Origin: Glaciozyma antarctica PI12
Lineage: Eukaryota; Basidiomycota; Microbotryomycetes; Kriegeriales; Camptobasidiaceae
Assembly: GCA_002917775.1 (NCBI GenBank)
Contig: KZ627156.1
Location: 852,838-916,837 of the forward strand
Length of the DNA stretch: 64,000 nucleotides
Reading direction: 5' to 3'
In this document: positions 34,149-50,444 of the stretch, piece by piece
Layout of the letters: each line of letters starts with the position of its first letter
Numbering within the stretch: the stretch's first letter is position 1
The notes under the pieces: model-generated
Seen by the model: the letters and a program-made list of their open reading frames with translations, nothing else
Databases searched by the model: none
What the model was told of the DNA's origin: nothing
Program-made: the position numbers and the translations under genes

Positions 34149-37100
34149 ATGCCCTCCCCGGTGGTCAAGCAAGCCACCTACTTTGATCTCTATCCGAGTT
34201 CGAACCGCACGACTGGACCGAGCGGAGGAGCTACCGTTGGACTAGGACTGGGGATAGGCCGGGAAGATGAGGGACGGAAGACGGAGAAGCAGGGCAAGGT
34301 GGAGGAGCAGAAGACGCCTCGACGGCGGGGCTCGTTGGCTAGCATGCTGAGCTCGTCCGCCATCTCGAGGGACAAGGAGCGGAGCAGGGGAAAGGATCAA
34401 AAGGCGCCAACGACGACTACAGCGGCGTGCAGACCATTCGTTCTCTCCAAGGCGTTCAGCACCCTTTCGAGCAGCAACCAACGGCCGCAACCTTCGACAT
34501 CCAAACTCTCCCTCTCTACTCCCTCCAGCACGGCTCTCCAAACACCCATCTACCAGTCCCTCTCCCGCGCATCCAACAGCGAGGTTGACCTCTCCACGCC
34601 AATCAGCCTCTCTCCTCCCACACCAACTCAGTCTATCTTCATTAACTCGCCCAACTCCACCCTTCGTTCCTCCCCCTCTCAACTCTCCCGCCCTAGCTCC
34701 TCCTACACGCTCGACGTCTTCCCGACTCGCTCGCGTCCACCAGCATCACGCAGTACTCCCAGTCACTCGATTCACTCGTCTTCGCCATCGCTCGAGGACA
34801 CGTCGAACGGGCAGAGGAGTAGCTCGAGCAGCTCGAATTACAGTATGCGGAATGGACGACCTATCCGCAACGTATTTCCCTCCTCGCCAAGGCACTCTCC
34901 CTCGTCGACCTCCCTCTCATTTTCCCAACAATCTTCGCCTTCCCCTCTTCCACCCACCGCACTCCCCTCCTCCTCGCCTCTCCCTTTTCCCTTTTGATGC
35001 CTTCCCAGCTCCCACCTCTCAGCCATCTCAAACCCGACCACCTTCCAAAGACCCCGACATTGACATCTTCGTTGGGCCCGCTCCCACCACTCTTGCGTTT
35101 GACCACCGCACGGGAACCTACGTCTCCGCCACCGCTGGAGCTGTCGCCGTCTCGATGCAAGAGATGGACGACCTCGTCGCTTCTATCGGCGGGGGTCTTT
35201 CGGCTATCGATGCGCGACGACGCTCTTCCGGAGACAGCAGCGGACGGCGAGGCACCAGGACCAGCGAGGCGAGCGAGGCGAGCGATGCAGAGTTATGCAG
35301 AGTTAGGAACCACGGGTCCGCAAGCGGTACCGATGGACCGGGATCCGACGACGATGTGGAGGAGGGAGGGGAGTCCGGCGATGGGAGTGGTGCAGGATGG
35401 AGCGGGGGAGGTGGCGCCGAGCATCGAGGATATCATCAGGGCGTACACGACCGACGGGATTCTCAAACCTTCGACGTCGGCCCCGATACTCTCGAGGGGA
35501 CTATCCGTCGACTCGGAATCCGGCACAGGGCGAAGAGGTCGCTCAGACGACACCTCACCATCCCTCACCCCGCCACCTCTTCCGCCGAAATCTCACATCA
35601 AGTCCATCGACGAGATCATCCGCGAGCATTCGCCCTCCCTACCTCTGCGATCATCCCGCAAATCATCCCTCGGTCCCTCCCCTACCCCCGCCCATGCTCT
35701 CGCCGCTTCCGCGCGCTCCCGCGAACCGACGTACGAGTCGGACCATTCGCGGTCTTCAACCGATTCAATCGGCGAGGAGATTTACGCCGCTTTGGCGCAC
35801 GACCGCGCCAAAGTCCTCCACCACTCCAAATCCTTCCCCGCGCGACCGCCCACCTCGTACCTCCCTCCCCTCCTCACACCCTCAGACGACAAGACCGACT
35901 CCCGCTCCCTCCATTCAAACCCCACGACCCCTCGCCAAAGTTCTCCCGCCTCTTTCGAACCCGAAGCGCTCGCCACCGAACGCGAACTCGCCCACCTCCT
36001 CAAATCCCCGCGCCTTACTCGTCTCCTCACCCTCCGCCGTTCCCCCAACTCCGGCCTAACCGTCTCCCTCGCCGACGTCGGTCGACCAGACGGTCATCCC
36101 GTCCTCGTCTTCCTCGGCCTCGGCTGTGTGCGATACCTAATCGCGTTGTACGACGACGTGGCTATGGCTTTCGGGCTGCGGCTGATCTGCATCGATCGCT
36201 GGGGATTGGGGAGGACGAGCGAAGTCCCTGATGCGCAGAGGGGGTTCTTGGAGTGGGCGAGCGTAGTGGAGGAAGTGGCGGAGCAGATGGGGTTGGAGAG
36301 GTATGCGCTCCTCGCGCATTCGGCGGGGGCACCCTATGCGCTTGCGACGGCGTTGAGGGAGCCGAGGAAGGTAGTCGGGGCGATTCATCTGTTGGCGCCG
36401 TGGGTTGGTACGTCGGTGGACAGCTTGGCGGGCGCGTACAAGTATATCAAGTATGTGCCGAGCGGGGTGCTGAGGACGGCGCAGGCTGCAGAGTGGAAGG
36501 TGCGCTATTTCGCTTGTGAGATTTGATGGCGCGAACGTTGCTAATGCGCTTTTTCGTCGAACAGATGCAGTCCTGGCGCCTCGGCAAGCCTCCAACGATC
36601 GTCCACGCTCCAGTCGAGTACGACAAGCGCGCCGGCATCTCCTCCTCCGACGAACCCAGCAGTCCTTCGCTCGCATTGTGGGACGTGAACGAGAAGGGCG
36701 CCAAAGTCGACGAGGACGAGTACGATCGCATGAGCGAGTACGGGAGCGTGCGGAGCGGCGAATCGGGCTCGACGATCTACCCCGCTGGGAGGGTGGCGGT
36801 GAATGGTCGGCCGTTGCGAGCGAAGAGCAGCTTTCTCGGAGGACTGTTTGGGAGCAATGCGGAGGGCGGGAAGACGATGAAGCGCTCGGCGAGCTACTCG
36901 TCTGCCTCGACCTCGAAAGGACGACTCCCCCTTCCCCACTCCTCGACGCCTCCCTCGACGGTCTCCAGATCTTCATCTCCTTCCAAAACGCCCACCCGCC
37001 GCAGCTCGACCGTCTCGTCCTCCTCGGGTCCCTCCTCGAACGGCCTCTCCTCTTCCACCCCTCCACTCGGTTCCTCCTCCCGCAACTCCCTCTACTTCTC

Positions 37101-37518
37101 ACCCTCCCACTCCCCCTCTCTCACTCCCACTCCAACCTCGCTATCGGGGAACGACCTCGCGAACGGCCTTCTCCGCGCTTCGCACGCCGAAAGCCTGCGT
37201 GGCGGAACGTCGGATTTGATGCTCATCCTCGAACGGACGAGCAAGCCGTGGTGGGGCGTCAAGTACTCGGATGTCAAGACGCCGGTGAAGGTGTGGCATG
37301 GGGATAAAGATGAGCGGATCAGCTTGAGTAGCGTGAGGACGTTGGAGACGGAGATGGAGCGGTGCGAGGTTACGGTGGTGGAGGGGGCGGATCACTCGTT
37401 GATGACTAGTGAGTTTTTTCTCGCTCTTGCTGTCCTCTATGGCAAGCTTGCTGATGTGCGTGCAGATGGTCGAGTACTGATAGAGGTGCTGGAGAGCATC
37501 TCGAACGAGTGGAGTTGA
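34149..37518 (+). CDS. Alpha/beta hydrolase with long disordered N-terminus and internal insert
   Basis: The first ~290 residues (MPSPVVKQATYFDLYPSS, ATG 34149) are Ser/Pro/Thr-rich. The frame is kept by an intron 34872-35022 and a short one at 35195-35237 (GGG-G|gtcttt...gagacag). Short motifs IEDIIRAYTTDGIL and IDEIIREHSPSLPL resemble each other. The hydrolase core is at 36060-36500: HPVLVFLGLGCVRYLI (oxyanion region), ICIDRWGLGRTSE, and the nucleophile elbow LLAHSAGAPYAL. After an intron (36500-36564) there is a ~200-residue Ser-rich insert, then the acid/His region VKTPVKVWHGDKDERISLSS and VVEGADHSLMT. One last intron precedes GRVLIEVLESISNEWS, stop TGA 37516-37518. The Ser-Asp-His triad therefore looks complete, so it is probably active; substrate unknown. 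Confidence 0.8.
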
Positions 37519-38035
37519 TGTCGACACCCGCACCCTTTTTTATACCCACAGCTGTTCCCTCTTTTTCATTCGTACCTGTTGGCATTACATACCGTTTGCA
37601 CGAATCAGGACCTGCGGGAGAGAGGATAGGGAATATTCGAGAGCGAGGCGCCGAGGTCCTCTCGAGCCCGCTGAGAGCGTAGTTGAATCCGCATCTCCTC
37701 TGCTCTCCTCCCCCCAGCACCTCCAACTCAACAGGACCAGCTCTCCGCCCGCCATCGACAAGCTATTCCTATCGCCCGTCCCACCCAAGCGCCGGACAGC
37801 TTCCCCCAAACCTCCCTCGCACGAGCTCCCACCTCCAGGGCCCCTCCGAGTTCACCCTCTCGCCACACCTCCCTCGCACTCCCGGTTGCCCCACCGTACA
37901 CAGGACAACAAGGTGAGAGGTCGCTTCACTTGTCTCGCTGCCACCTGCCCTTTGACCACGCTCGAGGAGTCGCGTGCATTTGGGACGAGCACGGCGCTCG
38001 CGTACCCTAGCTGATCAGCTCGCCTACAGGACAAC
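37519..38035. other. Intergenic, hydrolase 3' region and promoter of the F-box-like gene
   Basis: 517 bp between two + strand genes. It is C/T-rich from about 37700 to 37900, as in many promoters here. No gene seen. Confidence 0.35.
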
Positions 38036-40975
38036 ATGACGCGCCGGAAGTCGACTCTCTCAGTCAGTATCAACGATCTTCCGCCCGAGATCATCTCTCA
38101 GATCGTCGAGCAAGTCGACCTGATCACGCAGGCCGAACGACGTTCTCTGGAGCTCCTCGCGCGCCTGGACGGTGGGAACGGGGACTTTGGCGACATCATG
38201 GCGCAGGGCCCGGCGGCGTTCACGGAGATGCTGCGTGGGCTGATGGGAGCCGCTATCGGAGGGGGAGGGGGAGGAGGAGGGAGGATGGGTGGGGCCGCAG
38301 GAGCTGGACTCGGAGGCGGGGCTGCTGCTCCTGGAGCCGCAGGACAGGCAAACCGGGGACCTCCCAACGCGCAACACGACCCTCCGCCAGCGCCTGCTGC
38401 TCCTGCCCCCGCGCCAGCGCCTGCGGCTGCTCCTGCTCCGCCGCCCGTCTTTGGAGCTCCGGGCGCTGGGCAGCGAGAATTCGACTTCAACCTCCCGCCC
38501 TTCAGTCCTCCTCGAGCCGACGCTGGACTTCCGACGAACAGCGACGATGAGATGCCCGCTCTCGAAGGTGCGCTTACTCCCGCCTTCGCTGCCCGGGACC
38601 AGCCTGACCTCTCTCTCGCAGACATCTCCGACACGGAGACCGCTCGACCCGCCGCCACCACCTCCACCTCCTCGATTTCACCTGAGCAGCGCGCATCAAT
38701 CTACTCGGCCAACTACCTTCCACCTCCTGTCGCCGCCGCTCCTCTCACTCCCGCCGCCGCCACTACTCCCACTCCCGCCGTCCCCGCTCCTCCCACTCCC
38801 GCCATCTCCGTTCCTCCCACTCCCGTTGCTGCTCCTCCAACGTCCGCAGTAGTCGTTCGTGGCGACGATATGGACGACGAGATGCCTGGCCTCGAGAACA
38901 TCGACTCGGACAATGACGTTCCTGAGCTCCACACAGCCATCGGAGTAGACGAGGGTGGAGAAGAAGAAGAGGACGAGGACGAGGACGAGGACGAGGACTA
39001 CGACGACGAGGACTACGACGAGGACTACGACGAGGACGACTACTCGAGTGACGACGATTCGTCTCTCATCTACCCCGACGGCCTGCCAGTCGATCCCCTC
39101 CTTCCCCTTCTCTTCACCACTCGCTCCTTCCTCCACGCTGCTCGTCAAAAGCTCTACCGCAAGTACGTCGATCGACTCTGTTTCGCCAATCGGGACCTAA
39201 CTTTGAACCCGTTCGCAGGGTTCACATCGCTTCGGCTTATCAGGCTTCCCTTTTCCTTCACTCCCTCAGCGCCGCTTCCCACGCCGCTCGCATCGCCGCC
39301 GAGGATATCGAGGCCGGGACTGGCGAGCAGTCGAAGAACACGCTCCCTCTCATGGTCCGAACCCTCACCTTCGACCAAACGACTGAGATGAGCCTTGGTC
39401 GTGGAGGTGCGGCTATCATCTGCGACCTCATCAAGCTCTGCACGCTCGTCGAAGAGCTCTGCGTTCGCCCCGCCTTCCTCAAGTCTTCGACGTGAGATTT
39501 CCCCCCATCCCCCTCGCCCGCGAATGTGAAGCTGATCCTTTTTTGCGCACACAGCAAACCCTTCCTCGCCGCCCTCGCCGGCCTCCAGCGCCTCAAGCGT
39601 GTCGACCTTCGCTCAGGCTACGATCCCAGCAAGCCCTTCTCCCTCACGACGCCCCGCCTTTTCAGCCTGATGCGCAACTGGCGCGAGCTCGAGGATGTGA
39701 CGGTCGTCGGGCTCAAGGGAGCTGAGGAGGGCCCATCTCGGGAGGAGGACGATATGTGGGACTACGAGTTCCTCGAGGAGCAGGAGGACAGCGTCGAGGA
39801 GGAGAGCGAGTACGAGGATGCGAAGGACATTCTGGAGGAGAGTCAGGGGGATGGAGAGGGGAAGGCGAAGAAGCGGGAGAAAAAGGAACGGCCGGCGAAG
39901 ATCAAGGCGAAGGGACTCAAGAAGCTCGCGCTGCTTGACCCTGATGCGCCGTTCCCCGAGATCGCCCTCCTTCTCAAGGACGTGAGTCCATTTCGCTAGC
40001 TATCCTGCAGGAACGCTGACGAACGAATTCGGTCGCAGTCTCGCGAGACGCTCCTGGACGTCGTTCTTTCCAAGCCTACCGACGCCCTCACGCGCTATGG
40101 ACTCGGCAGCACGGTTCTCAACTTCTTTACCAACGTCACCTACCTCAGCCTCGAGATCATGCCGTCGTGGCACCCCAAGGTGAAGCCGGTCGTCAAGACT
40201 CCGATCCCGCTTCGCCCCAAAGACTACGTCGCCGGCAAACCCGACGAGGACCTCATCCAGAAGATCGCCAACCACCCGTACTTCTTGGACGCCGTCGTCC
40301 CCTACATGCCGCACCTCAAGACGGCGACCTGGGACGGGAACCTCGCGAGCACGGCCGTCTTCTCGTTCTTCCCCATGTCGCTGAAGACGTGCGTACCTTT
40401 CCTTTCTCCCCTCCTCGTCGCATACTTACGCTTCGAGCAGGATCGCCTGGTCTCACTCCCCTGACATCGTCCCCGCCGCCCTCGCCAAGCTCCTCAAGAA
40501 GACGGTCAACCGTACTCGCTCTGTCAAGAACGCCGACGGCTCATTCTCGACCAAGTCAATCAAGACCATCGTCAGCAAAGGCCTGACCTGCGTTTCAGTG
40601 AGCGTACGTGCTCTTTCTCTTTTTCGTCGCTCGTTCGCAATCCTAACTTGAACTCAATCGATCCAGCACGACGATCTCCACTGGAGCGATAACGACCTCT
40701 ACCTGCTCGAGGAGGCGACGTCGGAGCGAGGCATTTGCCTGCATCTGAGCGGCGGAGCAGGAGGGGGTGGAGGAGGTTTCGGCTTCCCCGGCGCGCCTGC
40801 AGCCGGCGTTGGAGCTTTCCCCTTCGCGGGAGGAGCGGCATTCCCTATCCTTCCTATTGTTCCTGGAGGAGGAGGAGCGCCCGGTGGACTTGGAGGACTT
40901 GGCGGGCTGCTCGGCGGCCTTCCGATTCAGGTCGTTCTCGGCGGCGGTGTGGCGCCAGGTGCTGGTGGGCCTTGA
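38036..40975 (+). CDS. F-box-like protein with Ala/Pro-rich and acidic regions
   Basis: It starts MTRRKSTLSVSINDLPPEIISQIVEQV (ATG 38036); INDLPPEIISQIVEQV is an F-box-type helix, which in SCF ligases binds Skp1. A low-complexity Gly/Ala/Pro region follows (about 38240-38860), then an acidic (Asp-Glu)n/Asp-Tyr run (about 38955-39060). After introns come leucine-rich segments typical of fungal F-box proteins (LAALAGLQRLKRVDLRSGY; LMRNWRELEDVTVVGL; LNFFTNVTYLSLEIMP; MPHLKTATWDGNL). The C-terminus is Gly-rich and ends VAPGAGGP, stop TGA 40973-40975. Introns at about 39160-39219, 39493-39554, 39981-40038, 40389-40441 and 40605-40667. Substrate recruited for ubiquitination is unknown. F-box assignment is by pattern only. 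Confidence 0.7.
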
Positions 40976-41138
40976 GCTTGTGGTTAGTTTCGTAGCATTT
41001 AGGCCCTTTGCTTGAAAGAAGTACGCTTTGAGTGCGATTGCGAGAGAACGGAACGAGTGAAAGCCTCAGACGCGCTGAAGGAAGGAAAGGGGGAGGAGCG
41101 AGAGAGACGCGTCGCGGTTCCTCTCCTACCACACCTCG

Positions 41139-42435
<1,297 letters not shown>

Positions 42436-42850
42436 GAAGTGGGTGTCGATTGTGGAAGCCGTTTCGGTCGAGCGAGCGAGAGAATGAGTGCACGAGCAGT
42501 GAGAGCGAGCAGCGAGAGCGAGCGAGAGCGAGCGAGAAAGCACTTCCGGGAAAGGTACACGACGAATCTGGGCTCATGGGTTGAATACAGGGAGGAGGAA
42601 AGTGGATAGGGAGAGAGACTGTCGAGGGGGAACTACGGCAACGAGGAGAGCTTCCAGAAATGGGGCGTGCGAGGTGTCGGGGGAGGAGGAAATACGGTGC
42701 TATAAGGAAAGAAAGGAGAAGCGTAAACGACAAAAATAGGGAGGGAAAGAGGGAGAGGGAGGTCAAAAGGAAACGGGAGAAAGGTGTCGCCCGACCCTCT
42801 TCCAAGCTCCGAAGCTCCCAGCGATAAGTCTAGTGAATCCGGAGGTGCCT
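42436..42850. other. Convergent 3' region between JMJD7-like gene and RAC1
   Basis: 415 bp between facing stop codons. It has a (gagc)-type simple repeat near its start and purine-rich sequence beyond. No gene seen. Confidence 0.4.
42470..42540. repeat. GAGC/GAGCGA simple repeat
   Basis: About 70 bp of imperfect gagcgagc units just 3' of the JMJD7-like stop. A low-complexity tract in a 3' UTR, with no coding role. Confidence 0.7.
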
Positions 42851-43918
<1,068 letters not shown>

Positions 43919-44392
43919 CTCAGAGTGTTCTGCAGGCGTAGGACGTGGTGGTCAGAAGCTGGAACGGGGAGCTCAAGAACCGGAGGCTCGAGCGGATCCC
44001 TCACGTTTGGAGGAAGAGCTGGGAAAGATCTGGGCGCAAGAGGAGGTTAGCTGAACCGTTTCTTGACCTTGGTGGCCAGCTGGTTCACCTCGTTGTCGCG
44101 TCTGAAGAGCGTTGGCGGTTGAGAGAAGGAGGGGTGGGAAGGGCTGGGAGAGGGTCGAGAGTCTGCTGTTGGAGCGGGAGTGTCAGCCACCGTACACGCC
44201 TGATGAGCCTGTACACACTGGCGGTTAGGTGTCGAGATTGAGTAGGAGAGGAGCCTTGGTCGGAGAGGAGCCCAGCGTGGCCTTAGGCGACTTCCGCAAG
44301 TTGTTTGATTTCCCTCTTTCTCAACTTCTCTCTGCGATCTCTCAGCAGAAGCGACGCCGTCTTAATCACAAGGGGTTTCGACTCTCATTCAT
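43919..44392. other. Intergenic, RAC1 upstream region and LYS1 3' region
   Basis: 474 bp. RAC1's 5' UTR and promoter are on the 43919 side; LYS1 ends at 44393. No gene seen. Confidence 0.35.
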
Positions 44393-45899
<1,507 letters not shown>

Positions 45900-45968
45900 T
45901 TCGTAGCTTGATTTAGAGCTGTTAAGGGCGTTGTAGAGGTGGGAAGAGCTCCCTCCCTTCGAGTCAAG

Positions 45969-46546
45969 CTAAGCTGAAAGTAGCAGCAAGGGCAGAGTAG
46001 CAGCGCCTTCGCAGCGACGACGACGACAAGTTTGGAGTGAGGTCTCCTTCGCTCTGACTTCGTAGGTCGACTCTGCCGCTGTTCTAACAAATGAATCATC
46101 TCGCTTGCAAAAATCACGACCATCCTCCGCACCAGCTCCCACTTCGCTCCCTCGCTCCTCGCCCTCCGAGTCCTCAGCAGCCTGCTCTCCCTCCAGAATC
46201 AGCAAAGCTCCTCCACGAAGCTCCGTTACAGACGCACCCCTCACCGTATTCCCCGCCGCGTTCTCCCCCTGGCCATTCGCGAAATCGAGGTATTCCTCGG
46301 GTGGATGCGTCTGCGTCGAGTTCGTTCCCAGATCCATTCCAACCTTGGATTCGACGGCGTTGAGCGTGCGATCCAGAGCGTCTTTGCTGGAGAGCGAGCG
46401 TTGTGAGTACGGGGCTCGAGCGACGAGGGGAGGACTCACCCTGACTTGAGAGCCTGCGTGGGCTGCGCGGTGCTGTCTTTCCCTTGGTTAGAGCTGCTCT
46501 CGTTGCTGCTGTTGTTGTTGTTGCTACTGAGGATGTTGGGCGCCAT
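45969..46546 (-). CDS. Small acidic protein of unknown function
   Basis: Two exons: 46440-46546 (MAPNILSSNNNNSSNESSSN, ending QALKSG) and 45969-46386 (KDALDRTLNAVESKVGMDLG...). The intron 46387-46439 has good gtgagt...ctccag ends, and the joined frame gives 174 residues. The middle contains HPPEEYLDFANGQGENAAGN and ELRGGALLILEGEQAAEDSEGE. The C-terminal 40 residues are basic and read less like a conserved protein. I do not recognise the family. The stop is only 69 bp upstream of the LYS1 start on the same strand, so the LYS1 promoter must overlap this gene's 3' part, or the true stop is different. It could be a mitochondrial or nuclear factor; nothing shows which. Confidence 0.55.
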
Positions 46547-47311
46547 CTTGGAGGTGACTGTTGAAGGTCAAGCCAGCGGTGGTCGTTCCTCCCCCACTCC
46601 CCGACCGACGTCACCGCTCAGCGCTGTCGAGAGGAGAGGGGAAGGTGCAAGGGTGGTGCGCTCAAGTCGAAGATTCTGTGCAGCTACCAGCAAGTGAAGA
46701 TCAAGGAGAAGGAGCCGAGGGAGCGACCACTTGGATTCAGAAGTGAAATCGTTTGAGCCGGAGTTCCGCCCATCGTCGCAGAGCCCGGGCGTATGAGCTT
46801 TTCGAGAGAAGTCGAGTACTCCACAGCTTCAAAAACAGCGATAGATCAGCGTTAACCATCTCGAAGCTCGACACGCGCGAGAACAGCAGGACGCGAGCAA
46901 GGACGCGACGCGACCGCCGTGCTCGCTGCTGCTGCCCTCGCACGTTCCCACCTGAGGTGGCGATTGAAGGCGCTCCCTCGTCCAGACAGCCGTCCCGGAG
47001 TTGCAAGGCCCCACTATGGAGTGAAGAAGCGAGGGACGAGAGACAGTCGAAGTCGAAGTTTCCTCCGCGCGATCTCCTCTCCGTCCAAGTTGAGCTCAAA
47101 CGATGAGCTGAAACGATGAGCTGCGATATTTAACGGTTCGTTGTGTTGCACTAGCTGTAACAAGGGGAAAGAGACAAGGGAGCGTGGTGAGGAAGAGGGG
47201 TAGCCATCGACGCCGCTAATCGACGACGACGACGAGGAGAAGGGAAGGGGGGTACAGATCCAAGAACGACAGTTCAACCCAACGTTTGCAATCTCCTCCT
47301 CCGAAAAGCCT
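46547..47311. other. Intergenic, 765 bp, kinase 3' region and promoter of the small protein gene
   Basis: Both flanking genes are on the minus strand. Short open frames occur on both strands but none shows conserved motifs or a consistent splice pattern. I see no gene here. Confidence 0.35.
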
Positions 47312-49736
47312 CTACTTCTTCTTCCCCGCTTTGCCCGCATCCGGCGCAATCTTGATATGATCATGCGCGTCGTCCCCGCGCGAGTAACCCGCCTCAATGC
47401 AAGGCCCGATCCCCGGCAGCCATTCGTCGATCCTGTTTTCATCCAGCTGGTCCAGATGGTCCAGATGCGCAAGAGGTCGGAAAGCGTGCACCGAATCGAG
47501 GGCTCAATCGTGAGCATCCTCGTGAGGCACGACCTCGTCTCGCGCGGCAGGAGACGGAAGATCGAGTCGGCCGCTCCAGTCGTCCAGGTCGCGTTGGAAG
47601 CGATCGAGTTGGACCTATCGCGCTGGGATTCGAGCCTCGAGGACGTGCTGGGGGCGCGCGGCTTCGACGACGGAGCGGGTTTGGGAGTCTCGGCGTCGGA
47701 GGAGAGGTCGGAGAGTTGGAGAGAGCCGACGGAGGAGGAGAGGGGGTCGGGGGTGGAGGGGTCGACGGCGGGAGGGGAGACGGGAGGGGACCTGTCGCTC
47801 AAGTGCGAGTAGCCCGAAGGCGATTCGGTCCGCTCGAGCGCGGTAATCGTCAAGCCCGCGCGGTCCTTTCGCCTCGTCGCAGGGTCGATCCCTCCCGCTG
47901 ACAAGTCGGCGGTCGAAGAGGCGAGACTCGTCTGGGGGAGAGGGGAGGACGCGCCCGACTTGGTCGATAGCCTCGAGAGCGTTCCGTCCGAGGAAAAGAC
48001 GGTTTGCTGACGTAGGGGAAGAGGCTTGCCGCCGATGAGGGCGGAGGGGGAGGAGGGAGTTTGGCAGAGCTCGGGGTGGGAGGTAACGTAGAGGCGGTAC
48101 GAGGCGTCCGTCTTGATGTCGGGGAGCTTCCAAGGGAACCGCCGGAGGATCATGCACATGAAGATGATGGCGATGCTCCAGACGTCCGTTAGGCGTGGGT
48201 CGTACTCCGTCTTGCCGATGACCTCAGGCGCGAGGTACGGGTCCGACCCGACGATCCCGCTCGCCTTGATGGGCTTCTGCCCGGGGTACTGGAAGACGAC
48301 GGCGGTGCCAAAGTCGATAATCTTGACCGTGTTGTCGCCCAGCATGACGCAGTTGTCGAGCTTGAGATCCCGGTGGGCGAGGCCCATCGTGTGGAGGTAG
48401 TCGACGCCTTGAACGATCTGCTTGAAGACGCAGTAGATCTCGGGTCGCGACATCCTCCCGCTCATGACGATCGAGAAGAGGTCGAACTCGGCGTACTGCA
48501 TCACCTGGTAGTAGTGACCGTTGTCGGAGATGATGTCGAGCGTCTCGATAATGTTGCGGTGGTGGAGCGTCGAGCCGAACTGCGCGTCGCAACGTCAGCT
48601 CCTGCTCTCCATGCTCCCCGTTTTGCAAGAGGACTCACGCAGAACTCGGCAGTGACCTTCTTAACGTACTCCTTCTCCGTCTCACCCGACCTCCTCGCGC
48701 GGAACTCCTTGACCGCAAATACCGTATGATCCTTGGACCGCTTGATCAGCCTGACCGTCCCTCCTGCTCCCGACCCGAGCACCTTGCCCCACTTGCCGTA
48801 CTTCTTGTTCAAGTTGGCGTGGTCGACTCCGAGCGGCGGGCTGTTCCTCCCGTGCGAATGGTTGTGGCTCGGATGCGAAGCGGTCGACGTGTAGTCGGGC
48901 GTCGCGGGGGTGCCGGGAACGGAGTTGCCCGGGCTCGACTTGGCGGAGGGAGAGGCCTGGCGGGTCGAGACCTCGCTGTCGGGGGTGTGCCGACCTTGAC
49001 GATCGAGGTGCTTATCGGACGAGTGGTGGATGTGGTTGTTGAGGAACCGACGGAGGTCGTGGAGGGGTCCGGTGTGGTGCGACTTGGTCGTTTGGCGAGA
49101 GGGATGAGCCATGGAGGGGAGGTTCGAGTGAGAGTTGGCGCGGGAGCGATCCCCGATGCGGTTGAAGATGAACTGGGGTGGCGTGGCGGTCCCTCCGGGC
49201 GTGACGGATCCCGACGAGTAGTGCCCGTCGTACGGCGTTCCGTGAGCGAGGTGACCTGGCAGCGCTGCAGCGGCCGCCTTGAGTCCCGAGTGGTCGGGAG
49301 GACCATGGTCGGGCGTCCTCGTCGCGAGTGGGGGATCCTCGAGGCTTCGGTGGTGGGAAAGCGCGCGCTCGATGTTGTGCGATAACGCCATCGCCGGTCC
49401 TGATGGCCGACGGGGCCTGACCTCCTCCTTCTTCCCTGCCACCGGCGTCTCCTCCCTCGGCGAATCGTCCGCGCCTGACCCTTCGACAAACTCGTCCGAC
49501 GATGACGATGCGCTCGTCGACACGCCTACGCTGTACGAAGAAGCCGTCCTGCCGCGCGAGATGGTGGGAGAGACGTTCGAGGAGGGTGCGGTGCTGTGAA
49601 GAGTGTGTTCGGAGTTGGCGGTGGAAGGGTCGGTCGAGCCGGGGGAGAGTAGGGCGTCCAACGGGGTGGAGGAGGGATCGGGGAAGGTGGGAGGGGAGGA
49701 GAGGGGGGAAGAGGATGCTGAGACTGCTGCTGTCAT
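47312..49736 (-). CDS. Ser/Thr protein kinase, SAT4/HAL4-HAL5 group
   Basis: Yeast members of this group regulate plasma-membrane potassium and nutrient transporters. A ~300-residue Ser/Pro-rich N-terminus ([17 protein letters not shown] 49736) precedes the kinase domain: [17 protein letters not shown] (P-loop), [10 protein letters not shown] (Lys), an intron of about 48586-48640, [10 protein letters not shown], the catalytic loop [23 protein letters not shown] (DFG) and [10 protein letters not shown] (APE), then [22 protein letters not shown], nearly identical to the Hal4/5 consensus. The C-lobe carries a Ser-rich insert. Near the end (about 47455-47480) the frame RCTLSDLL must switch by one to reach [23 protein letters not shown], which ends GKAGKKK, stop TAG 47314-47312. 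A 59-nt intron (gtgcac...aacag) would rejoin the frame but remove conserved residues. Confidence 0.85.
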
Positions 49737-50444
49737 CGTGTAGGAGGTCGAGAGTTGAGCGGATTGAGGGGGGTTGGGTGCTGCCGAAGGTGAGACCGAG
49801 GAGAAGGGCCGCTTTGGGGGAGGGATTCGCGAAGGATTAGAGGACCGGGGCGGGATCGATCATGCGATTGGGATAAGGGAAGGTTGCGCCTCTACTGGTG
49901 TGTCCTGGAGGGGAGGGGTAGGGGAGAGAGTCAGTTCCGGTGGGAGCGGTTGGGTTGGCGTGGACTCACTCTTGGGGGTGGCGGGGTGACCTTCCGGTTT
50001 CTGTCTCCCTCGTGATCGACTGGGAGTGGGAGTAGGTCGTGCTCAGGAGAGAAAACAGAAAGAGATGAGTGGGGGAAAGCAAAGCTGAGAAGGAACTCAG
50101 TCGGATCCTCGGAGCTGGCCAGCCGCGCTGCTGGTGACCTTGGCCACTGTCTCTCCTTCCCCCCCGCCGTTCCTTCCCAATTTGCTCCCTTGCCTAAGCT
50201 GCACGCAAAGCCACAGCCAGCTCCACGCCCTCTCCATCTCTCTCGCCCTCTTCCTCGACTCTCTGCTCCAATTTTGTGCTCCAAGAGTGTCCCCACGGAA
50301 GCTCGTCATCGAAACAATCTTTTCTCCACTGCTCTCCCCCGGTACGGAGAGCCTACTTGGACGACGCTCGCTATGCCGACCGAATCGCGCTCCGTCCGTC
50401 CGGGCGGCTCGACTCGGCGCGCAAACGACGAAAACAAGACCTCG
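49737..50444. other. Intergenic, kinase upstream region
   Basis: 708 bp between the kinase start and the stop of the next minus-strand gene. It probably contains a long 5' leader and promoter for the kinase. No gene supported. Confidence 0.35.

Noticed and set aside
38950-39060. The Asp/Glu repeat read as a separate microsatellite or regulatory array
   Set aside because: It is in frame inside the F-box-like gene and encodes an acidic stretch.
46547-47311. Short open frames as an extra gene between the small protein and the kinase
   Set aside because: They show no motif, no coherent splice structure and no consistent codon pattern.
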